From Paenibacillus puerhi (GTDB lineage: Bacteria > Bacillota > Bacilli > Paenibacillales > NBRC-103111): a stretch of 64,000 bases of DNA. A program made the translations under genes and the position numbers. The notes under the pieces were generated by a model. The model searched no databases. It had not been told where the DNA came from and saw nothing but the letters and a program-made list of their open reading frames with translations. Where the stretch lies: positions 62,001-126,000 of the forward strand of contig NZ_WUWM01000019.1 of assembly GCF_009846885.1 (NCBI RefSeq), read 5' to 3'. Shown in pieces: positions 26,224 through 35,473 of the stretch (position 1 is the stretch's first letter; the number at the start of each line of letters is the position of its first letter).

Positions 26224-27198
26224 ATGGCAATGGAATCGCTGGGAGAGCTGCTTAGAGGAATGCCGGGCCGCAAGCTGCTGCAGCAGGCGGAGGAAAAAGC
26301 CCGGGAGATCGCGTCAGATCCGCTTATCGTAACGCTGCGGCAGAAGCACCCCGAGCTGGACAGACAAACGATCAAGCTGAACTTGAACAAGCTGCATCAA
26401 TATGTGCGGGAGCATAGCAATTGCTCAAGCTGCCCCGGGCTGGATAAGTGCCCCAACGACATGGAGGGGCATTATACGATGCTGAAGGTGGAGCCTGGCG
26501 AGGATTGGACGCGGGTATATGATCACAAGGTCGCCTGTAAAAAATTCATCGCCCAGTCGAACCAGGACGCCATCCGCAGCCGGATACGCAGCTTCTATGT
26601 CGATGAACGGGCGCTGTCGCAAGGGTATTCTTCGCTGGAGATTCTGGATAAGGATCAGGAGCGGGAAGAAGCCGTTATGCAGGTGATGGATTATATATTG
26701 AAGGTGCGCAAGGACGGGCTGCCGCAGGAAGGCATGTACTTGAGCGGTCACCTGGGTACGGGCAAGACGTTCCTGATGTGCTATTTGCTCTATGAGCTGG
26801 CCAAGGACGGATATACCGGAGCTATCGTGTATATGCCGGACTTTGCCGAGGATTTGAAATCGATGTTTCAAGACCCGTTGAAGCTGAAGGAAACGATCGA
26901 TGCGCTGAAGGAAACCGATCTGCTGATCTTCGACGATATTGGGGCGGAAAATTTGAATCCTTGGCTGCGCGATCATGTGATGGGAGCGATCCTGAACTAC
27001 CGGATGAATCGCAAGCCGACCTTCTTTACGTCCAATCACGATCTGGACGCCCTAGAGAAGCACTTCAGCTTCACCAGCAAGGACGGGGATGAGGAGTTCA
27101 AGGGGCGGCGGATTATGGACCGGATCCGTCCGTTCGTGGAGGTCGTGGAGGTTAACGGTTATAACAAGCGCGGTGCAGGACGCGGGAGCCAGCAGTAA
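26224..27198 (+). CDS. dnaI: Helicase loader DnaI
   Basis: 324 residues from the ATG at 26224, 10 bases after GGGGAGG. The N-terminal region carries the zinc-binding Cys pattern CSSCPGLDKCPND, which contacts the replicative helicase. The C-terminal AAA+ domain has Walker A GHLGTGKT near residue 175, Walker B LLIFDDIG near 238, sensor 1 in FFTSNHD and an arginine in RRIMDRIRP. It loads the DnaC helicase on DNA as a DnaB partner. A terminator follows at 27241. Confidence 0.94.
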   Translation: MAMESLGELLRGMPGRKLLQQAEEKAREIASDPLIVTLRQKHPELDRQTIKLNLNKLHQYVREHSNCSSCPGLDKCPNDMEGHYTMLKVEPGEDWTRVYDHKVACKKFIAQSNQDAIRSRIRSFYVDERALSQGYSSLEILDKDQEREEAVMQVMDYILKVRKDGLPQEGMYLSGHLGTGKTFLMCYLLYELAKDGYTGAIVYMPDFAEDLKSMFQDPLKLKETIDALKETDLLIFDDIGAENLNPWLRDHVMGAILNYRMNRKPTFFTSNHDLDALEKHFSFTSKDGDEEFKGRRIMDRIRPFVEVVEVNGYNKRGAGRGSQQ

Positions 27199-27240
27199 GG
27201 GAATGCTCGGGACCGCGTTCGGACAGCACGCTGGCCATAC

Positions 27241-27276
27241 AAAAGACCGTCCGGTCAACGATCCGGACGGTCTTTT
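27241..27276. terminator. Bidirectional terminator after dnaI
   Basis: AAAAGACCGTCCGG and CCGGACGGTCTTTT form a perfect 14-bp stem. Confidence 0.9.
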
Positions 27277-27293
27277 GTATGGGGCTGCGAACC

Positions 27294-27443
27294 TTACTTC
27301 ACCACGAGTGAGATAACCGTAGCGGCAACAGCGATCACCAGCAGGACGACGAAAAATCCTGCAAAGCCCAGCGCTACATCGATAAAGTCGTTCCGTTGTT
27401 CCTCGTACACGTGCAATTCCGGATGTCTCGGATCGTTGCTCAT
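27294..27443 (-). CDS. Small membrane protein, YqzM-like
   Basis: 49 residues. It opens MSNDPRHPELHVYEEQRNDF and continues with one membrane helix (GFAGFFVVLLVIAVAATVIS). A perfect AAGGAGG lies 7 bases before the ATG, which makes it a confident gene. The short charged N-terminus with RNDxID before one helix resembles Bacillus YqzM (about 44 residues, function unknown). It faces dnaI across the bidirectional terminator. Confidence 0.72.
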   Translation of the reverse strand: MSNDPRHPELHVYEEQRNDFIDVALGFAGFFVVLLVIAVAATVISLVVK

Positions 27444-27622
27444 TTCAGTTCCTCCTTATCGCTTCGTGCAGGGCAGCATACAGCACATGGCCGGACTTTG
27501 TCCAGCAGCTTGCTCGACCGCACACGTCAGGCAGCTTATCGTAAGCGTATAGGGCTAGTATACCCAACTTCGCAGATTGTTGTAAAGGTTCGGAAGTGAC
27601 AATTATGCAAACTTTGTCTCGG

Positions 27623-27650
27623 TTGAAAACTCGGGGCAATGTGGTATACT
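27623..27650 (+). promoter_or_regulatory. trxA promoter
   Basis: TTGAAA and TATACT separated by 16 bases, 42 bases before the trxA start codon. Confidence 0.65.
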
Positions 27651-27692
27651 TTACATGTTGATATTATCCTGCTTGAGAGGAGATTTCCCCTA

Positions 27693-28010
27693 ATGGCTAT
27701 CGTAAATGTGAATGATCAATCTTTTGCCGGTGAAGTGGAAGGATCCGGTACAGTTCTTGTAGATTTCTGGGCTCCATGGTGCGGCCCTTGCAAAATGATC
27801 GCTCCGGTTCTGGAAGAGCTGGACAAGGAAATCGGCGACAATGTAAAAATCGCCAAGGTGAACGTCGATGACAATCCGGAGTCTGCTTCCCGCTTCGGCG
27901 TTATGAGCATCCCGACGCTGATCGTCTTCAAGGATGGTCAACCGGTGGATAAGGTTGTCGGCTTCCAATCCAAGGATGCTTTGAAAAGCGTCATTAGCCG
28001 CCATCAATAA
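27693..28010 (+). CDS. trxA: Thioredoxin
   Basis: 105 residues from the ATG at 27693 (AGGAGA upstream). It is a canonical thioredoxin with the WCGPC active site near residue 29, the buried Asp in VDFWAPW and cis-Pro in [12 protein letters not shown]. It is the main cytoplasmic disulfide reductant. Its own promoter and terminator surround it; uvrC follows, as in Bacillus. Confidence 0.97.
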   Translation: MAIVNVNDQSFAGEVEGSGTVLVDFWAPWCGPCKMIAPVLEELDKEIGDNVKIAKVNVDDNPESASRFGVMSIPTLIVFKDGQPVDKVVGFQSKDALKSVISRHQ

Positions 28011-28037
28011 TTGGCTGCACTCGGACGAAACAGATGT

Positions 28038-28078
28038 GAAAAAGCTCTTTTTCTGCTATGCTGAGGAAGAGCTTTTTT
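28038..28078 (+). terminator. Terminator of trxA
   Basis: AAAAGCTCTT and AAGAGCTTTT arms with a T-rich tail; it ends 29 bases before uvrC. Confidence 0.8.
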
Positions 28079-28106
28079 GCTTTGTTTGGGGAGAGGAGGA
28101 ATCAGA

Positions 28107-30311
28107 ATGACCGTCTCGCATGGGGACTGGAACCCCGAGGAACGGAAGAAAATCCGGGAAGCGATCAAGACGAAGCTATCGCTCGTTCCTGAGCTGCCGG
28201 GCTGTTATTTGATGAGGAACAGGGAAGGCACGATCATCTACGTGGGCAAGGCGAAGGTGCTCCGCAACCGTCTGCGCACTTATTTTACAGGAAGCCATAC
28301 GGCCAAGACACAGCTGCTCGTTAACGATATCGTGGACTTTGAATATATAGTGACGGCCAGCAACATGGAAGCGCTCATACTGGAGTGCAACCTGATCAAG
28401 AAATATGTGCCTCGCTACAATGTACTGCTAAAGGACGATAAGTCCTTTCCGTATATCAAAATTACGCATGAAGCGCACCCTAAGCTTGAGGTGACACGAC
28501 GGGTGCTCAAGGACAAGGCCAAGTATTTCGGTCCTTATCCGAATGCCTATGCGGCCCAGGAGACCAAGAAGCTGCTGGACCGGTTGTACCCGCTGCGCAA
28601 GTGCAATACGCTTCCTGACAAGGTTTGCTTGTATTATCACCTCGGACAGTGTATCGCTCCTTGTGAATATGAGGTGGAGCAGGAAACCTACGACAAGATG
28701 GTCGGGGAGATCACCCGGTTTCTGAACGGCGGGCATGATGAGATCAAGCAGGATCTGAAACGAAAGATGCAGGAAGCGTCCGAAGAGCTGAATTTCGAAC
28801 GGGCGAAGGAAATGCGCGATCAAATCATGCATATCGACGCTGTGATGGAAAAGCAGAAGATCACGACGACGGACAAAATGGATCGCGATGTGTTCGGCTT
28901 TGCTGTCGATAAGGGCTGGATGTGCGTGCAGATTTTGTACATGCGCCAGGGCAAGCTGATCGAACGCCATGCGACGATGTTTCCTTATTACGGGCAGCCG
29001 TATGACGATTTCATCTCGTTCGTTACTCAGTACTACAGCGACAATCCGGCGCTGCCGAAAGAAATCTTTTTGCCGATCAGCGCCGAAGGAAGTACCGACG
29101 ATGGAGAGTTTGAGGACGGTAGAGCAAGCGACGCAGACGAAGCAGGCGCAGCACTTGCGGAGGCGGCTGCGGGCGGGCAAGCTGCTGGACCCGGCGGACT
29201 CGGACTCAACGCCGAGACAGCTGATGCTGCTGCAGCGTTGGCGGCTGCGGAAGCCGGTGTCCTTTTCCTTGCCGATGAGGATGCGATCGGCGCTGCCGAA
29301 GCGCACTCCGATATGGCGGCTGCTGTCGGGGACGGGGGGATTGCCGAAGCGAAGTCGGATGTGAAGGAAGCGCTGGAGAGCTGGCTGAAGGTACGCGTCC
29401 ATATGCCGCGCCGCGGCCTGAAGAAAAACATGGTGGAGATGGCCGGCGATAATGCGAGGGTGGCGCTGGAAGAGAAGTTCAAGCTGATCGAGAGGGATGC
29501 CGAGCGGACGATCAAAGCCGTCGAGAACCTCGGGCAGTACCTGGGGACCGGCACTATTCACCGGATCGAGGCATTCGATAACTCCAATATTCAAGGCTCG
29601 GACCCGGTCTCCGCGATGGTGGTGTTCACCGACGGCAAGCCGGACCGCAAGGAATACCGCAAGTATAAGATTAAGACCGTGCAAGGACCCGACGATTATG
29701 AGACGATGCGGGAGGTCGTTCGCAGGCGCTATGAGCGCGTCCTGAAGGAAGGGCTGCAGCTGCCGGATCTCATCGTCATCGACGGAGGCCGGGGGCATCT
29801 GGCGGCTGCCATCGACGTGCTGGAGAACGAGTTGGGCCTCTACCTGCCCGTGTGCGGGCTGGTCAAGGACGCGAAGCATAAGACGGCGCAGTTGCTCATT
29901 GGCGACCCGGCGGAGGTCGTTCCGCTGCCGCGCGACAGTCAGGAGTTTTACCTGCTGCAGCGCATCCAGGACGAGGTTCACCGCTTCGCGATTACGTTCC
30001 ACCGCGAGACGCGGGCCAAGTCGATGACCGTCTCCACGCTTGACTCGATTACGGGCATCGGGGAAAAACGGCGCAAGGCGCTGCTCAAGCACTTCGGCTC
30101 GCTGAAAAAAATCAAAGAGGCCGAAGTCGCCGACTTCAAGCCTCTGGGTATCGGAGAGAAGCTCGCTCTCCATATCTTGAGCTCGCTGAATGGCCCCGGC
30201 GACGCCGAGTCCGCAGGTGCCGCCGAGTCCGAAGGCGGGGCAGGAACCGAAGCCGGGTACTCCGAGGAAGCAGGAGAAGCCGGCGGTTTGGAGAACGCTC
30301 GGCTGATCTAG
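28107..30311 (+). CDS. uvrC: Excinuclease ABC subunit C with an unusual acidic insert
   Basis: 734 residues from the ATG at 28107 (GAGGAGGA upstream), about 130 longer than typical UvrC. The GIY-YIG nuclease domain ([15 protein letters not shown]) is at residues 25-110, the UVR helix ([11 protein letters not shown]) near 230, the RNase H-like second nuclease ([20 protein letters not shown]) after about 485, and the tandem HhH motif ([18 protein letters not shown]) near 650. The extra length is an Ala/Asp/Glu/Gly-rich stretch at about 328-417, between the UVR and RNase H parts, and a similar acidic tail from about 696. It makes both incisions in nucleotide excision repair. Confidence 0.95.
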   Translation: MTVSHGDWNPEERKKIREAIKTKLSLVPELPGCYLMRNREGTIIYVGKAKVLRNRLRTYFTGSHTAKTQLLVNDIVDFEYIVTASNMEALILECNLIKKYVPRYNVLLKDDKSFPYIKITHEAHPKLEVTRRVLKDKAKYFGPYPNAYAAQETKKLLDRLYPLRKCNTLPDKVCLYYHLGQCIAPCEYEVEQETYDKMVGEITRFLNGGHDEIKQDLKRKMQEASEELNFERAKEMRDQIMHIDAVMEKQKITTTDKMDRDVFGFAVDKGWMCVQILYMRQGKLIERHATMFPYYGQPYDDFISFVTQYYSDNPALPKEIFLPISAEGSTDDGEFEDGRASDADEAGAALAEAAAGGQAAGPGGLGLNAETADAAAALAAAEAGVLFLADEDAIGAAEAHSDMAAAVGDGGIAEAKSDVKEALESWLKVRVHMPRRGLKKNMVEMAGDNARVALEEKFKLIERDAERTIKAVENLGQYLGTGTIHRIEAFDNSNIQGSDPVSAMVVFTDGKPDRKEYRKYKIKTVQGPDDYETMREVVRRRYERVLKEGLQLPDLIVIDGGRGHLAAAIDVLENELGLYLPVCGLVKDAKHKTAQLLIGDPAEVVPLPRDSQEFYLLQRIQDEVHRFAITFHRETRAKSMTVSTLDSITGIGEKRRKALLKHFGSLKKIKEAEVADFKPLGIGEKLALHILSSLNGPGDAESAGAAESEGGAGTEAGYSEEAGEAGGLENARLI

Positions 30312-30315
30312 CGAA

Positions 30316-30346
30316 AAGACCCTGGTAAATGCCCCAGGGTCTCTTC
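30316..30346 (+). terminator. Terminator of uvrC
   Basis: AAGACCCTGG pairs with CCAGGGTCTCTT. Confidence 0.75.
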
Positions 30347-30398
30347 GTGCTTCCGCTGAAAAGAGGGTTTACGTCGCGGATGGGAAGATGCAGGGAGT

Positions 30399-30508
30399 AG
30401 GGTGAGGGCGGAGGAGAAGGCGGAGGCGGAGAAGAAGGCAAGGTCGGAGAAGAAAGAGAAAGAGAAGAGTAAAGGGAAAGAGAAGGCGGAGCAAAAATAG
30501 AGAAAGAG
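30399..30508. other. Purine-rich low-complexity tract
   Basis: The plus strand is almost pure G and A for 110 bases. A 33-codon GTG frame (30402-30500) would give a Lys/Glu-only peptide; it is probably not a gene. The whole 30312-31128 gap shows no convincing gene. It holds this tract, a hairpin at 30698 and another (AAGAACC/GGTTCTT) near 30800. Confidence 0.5.
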
Positions 30509-30697
30509 GCCGCGCCGTACGTTTGCTGCTAAGGAAACCAGAAGCCTGCGAATGCGCAGCTTTTCCGCTACAAACACGTGTTCGATTCGGAATTCATACC
30601 AATATACAGTTTTTTTAGCCAATATGACTATTCAGCGTAAAAGGGAGTAGAATACCTGTATATTTGCAGGCTCTCCGCCTCCCGGGAGAAAAAAAGG

Positions 30698-30727
30698 AAA
30701 AAAGCCTGCAGATTTGTAGGCTTTTTC
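30698..30727 (+). terminator. Terminator-like hairpin, owner unknown
   Basis: AAAGCCTGCA and TGTAGGCTTTTT form a stem with a T tail in a gap without a recognised gene. Confidence 0.45.
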
Positions 30728-31128
30728 TTTTCCCGGTCAAAGAAGCCGTTAGAACGCGCACAAGCAGTATCGGGCCGTTAACCGCTGCCTCTCAGGAAGA
30801 ACCTGTCATCGGTTCTTAATTCCCGTCAAGACTTCGCGACCGGTGCATGAGAGCCGAGCCAGCTATACCCCGAGAGTGGTACTAGAGCAAGGCTAAGTCT
30901 CGACAACCTGCCTAATCTCCGCTAATGTCTCGTGGACATACTTAAGTCTGTTACTGGGTTGGGAGCGATTAACAAAGAAGCGGAATCCGGAGGCTACGAG
31001 GCGTGCTACTACAGCGATTCATTCTGCCTTGTTACTCGGCTCTGTTTCCGTCACATCGTCGCGCCCAGGGCTACCCGCCACCGTCGCCCTAGCCCCCCGC
31101 CCCACCGGCGGGGGACTGGCGCTGCGTC

Positions 31129-32757
31129 TCAAGGATAGCGAGTGGACGGCAGCGAAGGAGGGCGGCGCTTGATCCGCCGATGGATCGCATAGAGCAGCCA
31201 ACCGGCAGCTGCAGGGACGAGAAAGTATATAAATCCTACGACTGCCTGCCGGGCGTCTCCATTGTAAACGAGCGACAGACCCATCAGGATGCTATCCATC
31301 GAAGCATGGGCGAAGACGACGGTTAGGAAGCCGTAACGCAGGAAGGCATATCCGAAGGCAATGCCTAGTACCGTCACCTCGATCAGTCGTGTATAGACGG
31401 GATAGATCGGATACTGCGTATGGCTCATCGCCCAGATAACGCTGGGGACCAGCACGGAGACGAACGGGCTGCGCGTCAGACGCAGCATCAGCGATACCCC
31501 TAGCAGGCGATAGATCGCTTCTTCGGAGATAGCTGCGGACCATGCGAGCAGCGGGAACCATTCGGGATGCAGCATATTGTAGACGGAGTCGGCGGGGTCG
31601 TTGACGGCCCAAACGTCGAACAGCGCAGAAGCTCCCAGAAATAACGCCTGCTGGATGCCGAGAATAAACAACCCGAGGATGTAGCCGTCCTTCATGGAGC
31701 GCTTCGCCTGTTCGCCGAAATCGAGATCCCGCCAGACCGGCCAGGGGCGGACGCCGCGGTTCTGCGTGAGCTTGCCTCCCGCGAGCAAAGCGAAATACGT
31801 GGATACCGCCATCAGCGTCACATAGACATTGGTGATCCAGAGATACAAGACGGCGCCAGGCTCGGAAGGCCCGCTGCCGTGCATACTGCGGAAAGCGGGC
31901 AGCATGTTGTAATTGTTCAGCACATACACGGCCAGAAAGACCAGGGACAGCACGAGGCCGCGGGCAAAGTTAATTTGGCGCCGGTTCCGAATCACGATGA
32001 CCAGTGCTGCAAACGCCATCGCCAGCGAAGCCAGCATGCTGATCCGCGTCATGAGGCCGGATCGCTCATCTTGGGCGGTTTGCCAGCTTATGAAGCTGTC
32101 GGGAGGAGGGAAGAGCGGCCGGAACGCGGTAACTTGGCCGTTCGCTGTCTGCAGCCGAAGCTCAAGCGCGGCTTCGCCGATCCGCTCCGTTCGGCTAACG
32201 TAGGCGAGCTCCGGCGAACCTTCTCCGCTAATCCCGCTACGCACGGTAAAGTCGGCCGGGTCGAAGCCCATATCCCGTAGAGTCTCGGCAGCCGCTGATG
32301 CGGAATCGTTTGCCCGCGACGGCAAAGTCCCGGTCTTGGCGGCAGCCGATTTGTGAGCGCTGAAGCTGAATACCTCGCGATTCGTAAAGTTGATGCCGAC
32401 GTAATAGGTAAAGGCTCCGTCACGGATTTCCACCTCGTAGAAATCGATCGGGAAACGGCTTGCATATTTCTTGCGGTATTCCTTGCCAAGATCTGCTTGC
32501 TGCAAATAGCCGCTGCGGCTTGTGGCTGACTGGAAAAGGGTATGAGTCGTGCGCTCTTCCGACAGACCAAACCGTTTCTCGATGAAGGCAACGGCTGTCT
32601 CCTCGGCTTCCTGCTTGCTGATAGCCGGGACGGAGAGCTTGACCTCCTCCTCGGAAGGGGGCTTGGTGAACAGCGGAGCCGCGTAGGACAAGCCGAAGTA
32701 GAGCAGGAGGCCGATAACCGCGAGCAGCAGCGGGGGGCGTTGGTAGAAAGTAGGCAT
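31129..32757 (-). CDS. CPBP family intramembrane protease
   Basis: 542 residues. One N-terminal helix is followed by a large extracytoplasmic region (about residues 35-235) with two PepSY-like alpha/beta stretches, then about eight membrane helices. The C-terminal part has the CPBP (CAAX protease/Abi) motifs: SEEAIYRLL with the Glu-Glu pair, MSHTQYP and FAHASMDS with catalytic histidines. Substrate unknown; relatives process peptides or give bacteriocin immunity. The large extracellular part is longer than usual for the family. Confidence 0.85.
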   Translation of the reverse strand: MPTFYQRPPLLLAVIGLLLYFGLSYAAPLFTKPPSEEEVKLSVPAISKQEAEETAVAFIEKRFGLSEERTTHTLFQSATSRSGYLQQADLGKEYRKKYASRFPIDFYEVEIRDGAFTYYVGINFTNREVFSFSAHKSAAAKTGTLPSRANDSASAAAETLRDMGFDPADFTVRSGISGEGSPELAYVSRTERIGEAALELRLQTANGQVTAFRPLFPPPDSFISWQTAQDERSGLMTRISMLASLAMAFAALVIVIRNRRQINFARGLVLSLVFLAVYVLNNYNMLPAFRSMHGSGPSEPGAVLYLWITNVYVTLMAVSTYFALLAGGKLTQNRGVRPWPVWRDLDFGEQAKRSMKDGYILGLFILGIQQALFLGASALFDVWAVNDPADSVYNMLHPEWFPLLAWSAAISEEAIYRLLGVSLMLRLTRSPFVSVLVPSVIWAMSHTQYPIYPVYTRLIEVTVLGIAFGYAFLRYGFLTVVFAHASMDSILMGLSLVYNGDARQAVVGFIYFLVPAAAGWLLYAIHRRIKRRPPSLPSTRYP

Positions 32758-33053
32758 GGCGCACTCCTTGTCCGATTGAAGTCTCCCTATGGGGCTATTT
32801 CCGAAATCCTCGTTTCCGTACGATGCGGCTTATGGTGAACGCGGTGCCGAAATGTCGGATTCACCCTCGCCGAGCAGGTTTGCACCTGCCTTTGTATTGT
32901 ATTCGCAAGGATTCGTATCCATGCTTCCGGGTAATATCATGATAACATGCGTAAGAGACGGAAAAAACAAGAGAACGCAAGCGCTGGCTCCATGGGATCG
33001 CTTACATATGCCAGGAAGCTTGGTTTATCCCTGGAAACCCGTTAAAAACAGCT

Positions 33054-33082
33054 TTGTACTTCCAACCAAACACGCTTATAAT
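33054..33082 (+). promoter_or_regulatory. Promoter of the ktr riboswitch transcript
   Basis: TTGTAC and a perfect TATAAT 17 bases apart, 22 bases before the aptamer. The 32758-33053 stretch upstream holds no gene that I can support. Confidence 0.6.
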
Positions 33083-33104
33083 TCATTCATATCAATTGAA
33101 TAGA

Positions 33105-33236
33105 AAGCCGAATTTCGAATCGCGTTTCGAAAACGGGGGAACCATGAATCATAGGGGTGAATTCCGTGCTTGGCCGATCCGGCCGCATGGATAGGGTGCC
33201 TGTACATCCGAATCCGTCAGCTAACCTCGTAGGCTT
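33105..33236 (+). promoter_or_regulatory. c-di-AMP riboswitch (ydaO-yuaA class)
   Basis: The conserved blocks appear in order: ACGGGGGAACC, GGGGTGAATTCC, ATAGGGTGCC, and CCGAATCCGTCAGCTAACC with CTCGTAGGC, enclosed by P1 arms AAGCC and GGCTT. This class binds cyclic di-AMP and usually turns off potassium uptake genes. It lies between a promoter and a terminator in front of ktrB, which fits a transcriptional OFF switch. Confidence 0.93.
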
Positions 33237-33259
33237 ATTGCAGGAACCTTGTACACATG

Positions 33260-33284
33260 GCACTGGGTTTCCCGTGCTTTTTTT
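33260..33284 (+). terminator. Riboswitch expression-platform terminator
   Basis: GCAC(T)GGG, loop TTT, CCCGTGC, then seven T. It lies 24 bases after the aptamer and before the ktrB ribosome site, so ligand binding can stop transcription here. Confidence 0.8.
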
Positions 33285-33318
33285 GTTGTTCACAAAAGAC
33301 GATGAGGTGGCCGATGCG

Positions 33319-34680
33319 ATGAAACACCCTGGTCCGGTAAAAAAGAAATTCGAGCTGACGCCGCCGCAAATTCTTGTGCTTGGATTTTCCGCTATTATCC
33401 TGCTCGGAACCATGCTGCTTATGCTGCCTTTTTCGTCCGCCGACGGCCATCCGACTCCGTTTCTCGATGCGCTGTTTACAGCTACGTCGGCGACCTGTGT
33501 GACCGGGCTTGTTGTTGTGGATACCGGGCTGCATTGGTCACTGTTCGGCAAAATCATCATTATTCTGATGATTCAGGTCGGGGGCTTGGGGTTTATGACA
33601 ATGTCCACCTTGTTCGCCTTCGTACTGAAAAAGCGGATCTCCTTGAAAGAGCGTCTTATTCTTCAGGAAGCGATGAACCAGGGCAGTATGGAAGGGATTG
33701 TGCGGCTGATCCGCAAAGTCATCGTCTATTCGCTTACCATCGAGCTCATCGCGGCGATCTTGTTTTCGATTCGCTGGTCGTTCGATCTAGGGCTGGCTAG
33801 AGGGATCGGCTTTGGTTTGTTTCACGCGATCTCGCTATTTAACAACGCGGGCTTCGATCTGTTCGGCTCGATAACCGGACCCTTCACCAGTCTTTCCTCC
33901 TATGTGGATGATGCTCTTATTAATATCGTATCGATGGCGCTTATTGTGCTCGGGGGGATCGGCTTTGTCGTTCTATCGGATCTGCTGGAATACAAGGAAA
34001 AGAGACGCTTGTCTCTGCACTCCAAAGTTGTGCTGTCGGCCAGCGGAGTATTGATCGCTCTAGGCGCCATCGTCATCTTTGCCTTTGAATATTCGAACAC
34101 GAGAACACTGGGCCCGCTAACCTGGGACGGCAAATTGCTCGCTGCCTTCTTCCAGTCTGTATCGCCCCGGACCGCTGGCGCAAATAGTGTGGATATCGCG
34201 GGGATGCGGCAGGCGACCCAGTTTTTCATCATCATCCTGATGTTTATCGGGGCCTCCCCGGGCTCGACGGGCGGCGGGGTGAAGACGACCACCTTCACGA
34301 CGCTCGTCGGGGCGATGATCGCCATGATTCGCGGCAAGGAAGATATTGTCCTGTTCCGCTATCGTCTCGGCCAGGATCGTATCTTGAAGGCAATCACGCT
34401 GACGATGCTGGCTTTATTTCTGGTCATGGCGGTAACGATGCTGCTGTCGACGACCGAGGATCATCACTTTCTAATGATTCTCTTCGAGGTGACGTCTGCC
34501 TTCGGCACAGTCGGTCTAAGTATGGGCTTGACGCCTCATCTAACCGTTTTTGGGAAAATAATGATCGTGTTCACCATGTTTGCCGGCCGTCTCGGACCGC
34601 TGACGCTTGCTTATGCGCTCGGCCCCAAGGCAGAGAAGGAATTGTACAGATACCCGGAAGGGAAAATCACCATCGGATAG
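33319..34680 (+). CDS. ktrB: Potassium uptake channel subunit, KtrB/TrkH family
   Basis: 453 residues from the ATG at 33319, 8 bases after GAGGTGG; a longer open frame upstream runs through the riboswitch and is not real. It has four M1-P-M2 repeats with selectivity-loop sequences such as ATSATCVTGL, NNAGFDLFG and SPRTAGANSVD, and the gate-loop GASPGSTGGGVKTTT. It forms the membrane dimer for K+ (Na+-coupled) uptake. The c-di-AMP switch upstream and ktrA downstream match the Bacillus system. KtrD cannot be excluded by name. Confidence 0.93.
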   Translation: MKHPGPVKKKFELTPPQILVLGFSAIILLGTMLLMLPFSSADGHPTPFLDALFTATSATCVTGLVVVDTGLHWSLFGKIIIILMIQVGGLGFMTMSTLFAFVLKKRISLKERLILQEAMNQGSMEGIVRLIRKVIVYSLTIELIAAILFSIRWSFDLGLARGIGFGLFHAISLFNNAGFDLFGSITGPFTSLSSYVDDALINIVSMALIVLGGIGFVVLSDLLEYKEKRRLSLHSKVVLSASGVLIALGAIVIFAFEYSNTRTLGPLTWDGKLLAAFFQSVSPRTAGANSVDIAGMRQATQFFIIILMFIGASPGSTGGGVKTTTFTTLVGAMIAMIRGKEDIVLFRYRLGQDRILKAITLTMLALFLVMAVTMLLSTTEDHHFLMILFEVTSAFGTVGLSMGLTPHLTVFGKIMIVFTMFAGRLGPLTLAYALGPKAEKELYRYPEGKITIG

Positions 34681-34695
34681 GGGAAGAGACACAGG

Positions 34696-35358
34696 ATGAA
34701 ACGCAGCCAATATGCAGTGATCGGGCTGGGCCGGTTCGGCTCCAGTCTGGCCAAGGAACTGGTTAAGCTGGGCTATGAGGTTATGGGGATCGATAAGGAT
34801 GAAGAAGCCGTCGAAGCGTTAAGCGAGGCACTGACGCATGTCGTCGTCGCAGACTCCACGGAGGAGGAAGTGATCCGGTCGCTTGGTTTACGCAATTTCG
34901 ACTGCGTCATCGTTGCTATCGGCAACGATATTCAGTCCAGTATTTTGACGACGATCCTGCTCAAGGATATCGGGGTCAATATAGTTGTAGCGAAGGCTTT
35001 GTCCGAGCTTCATGGGAAAGTGCTGAGCAAGATCGGCGTTGACCGTATTATTTTCCCGGAGCGCGATATGGGCGTGCGGGTTGCGCATCAGCTCGTATCC
35101 CCGAATCTCCTCGATTATATCGAGCTGTCCAGCGAGTATACGATCGCCGAGCTGACCGTGCCGAAGTGCCTGGACGGTCGGACGCTCAAGGAGCTCGATA
35201 CAAGAGCGAAATACGGCTGCAGCATCGTCGCTATTAATAAGAAGGAAGGCGTTATTATCGCGCCGACGGCGACCGATTCCGTAGAAGAGAAGGACGTGAT
35301 GGTCATCATCGGTACGAACGACCAGATCGACCATTTTGAGAAGTCGGTCATCCGCTGA
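34696..35358 (+). CDS. ktrA: Potassium uptake regulatory subunit, KtrA/TrkA family
   Basis: 220 residues: an N-terminal RCK domain with the nucleotide-binding motif VIGLGRFGSSLAKEL and the acidic end of beta 2 (GIDKDEE), and a C-terminal RCK_C domain (residues 135-220). The cytoplasmic octamer gates KtrB in response to ATP/ADP, and the RCK_C domain also binds c-di-AMP, giving a second control layer. It starts 16 bases after ktrB. Confidence 0.93.
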   Translation: MKRSQYAVIGLGRFGSSLAKELVKLGYEVMGIDKDEEAVEALSEALTHVVVADSTEEEVIRSLGLRNFDCVIVAIGNDIQSSILTTILLKDIGVNIVVAKALSELHGKVLSKIGVDRIIFPERDMGVRVAHQLVSPNLLDYIELSSEYTIAELTVPKCLDGRTLKELDTRAKYGCSIVAINKKEGVIIAPTATDSVEEKDVMVIIGTNDQIDHFEKSVIR

Positions 35359-35473
35359 CGCTGAATGTTGAAGAGCCTGGACTGTTTCATACTGTCCCCC
35401 AGGCACAAACAGGTCAGGCAGGTCAAGCAGGGGGCAGGCAGGACGGTCGCCCCGCCGATGCAAGCGGCTCCGT

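Noticed and set aside
30308-30622. A 104-codon minus-strand frame across the purine tract
   Set aside because: Its middle is a Phe/Ser run caused by the G/A tract, it has no ribosome site and it overlaps the uvrC end.
33157-33318. Extended N-terminus of the ktrB frame
   Set aside because: It reads through the c-di-AMP riboswitch and its terminator; the true start has a ribosome site at 33304.
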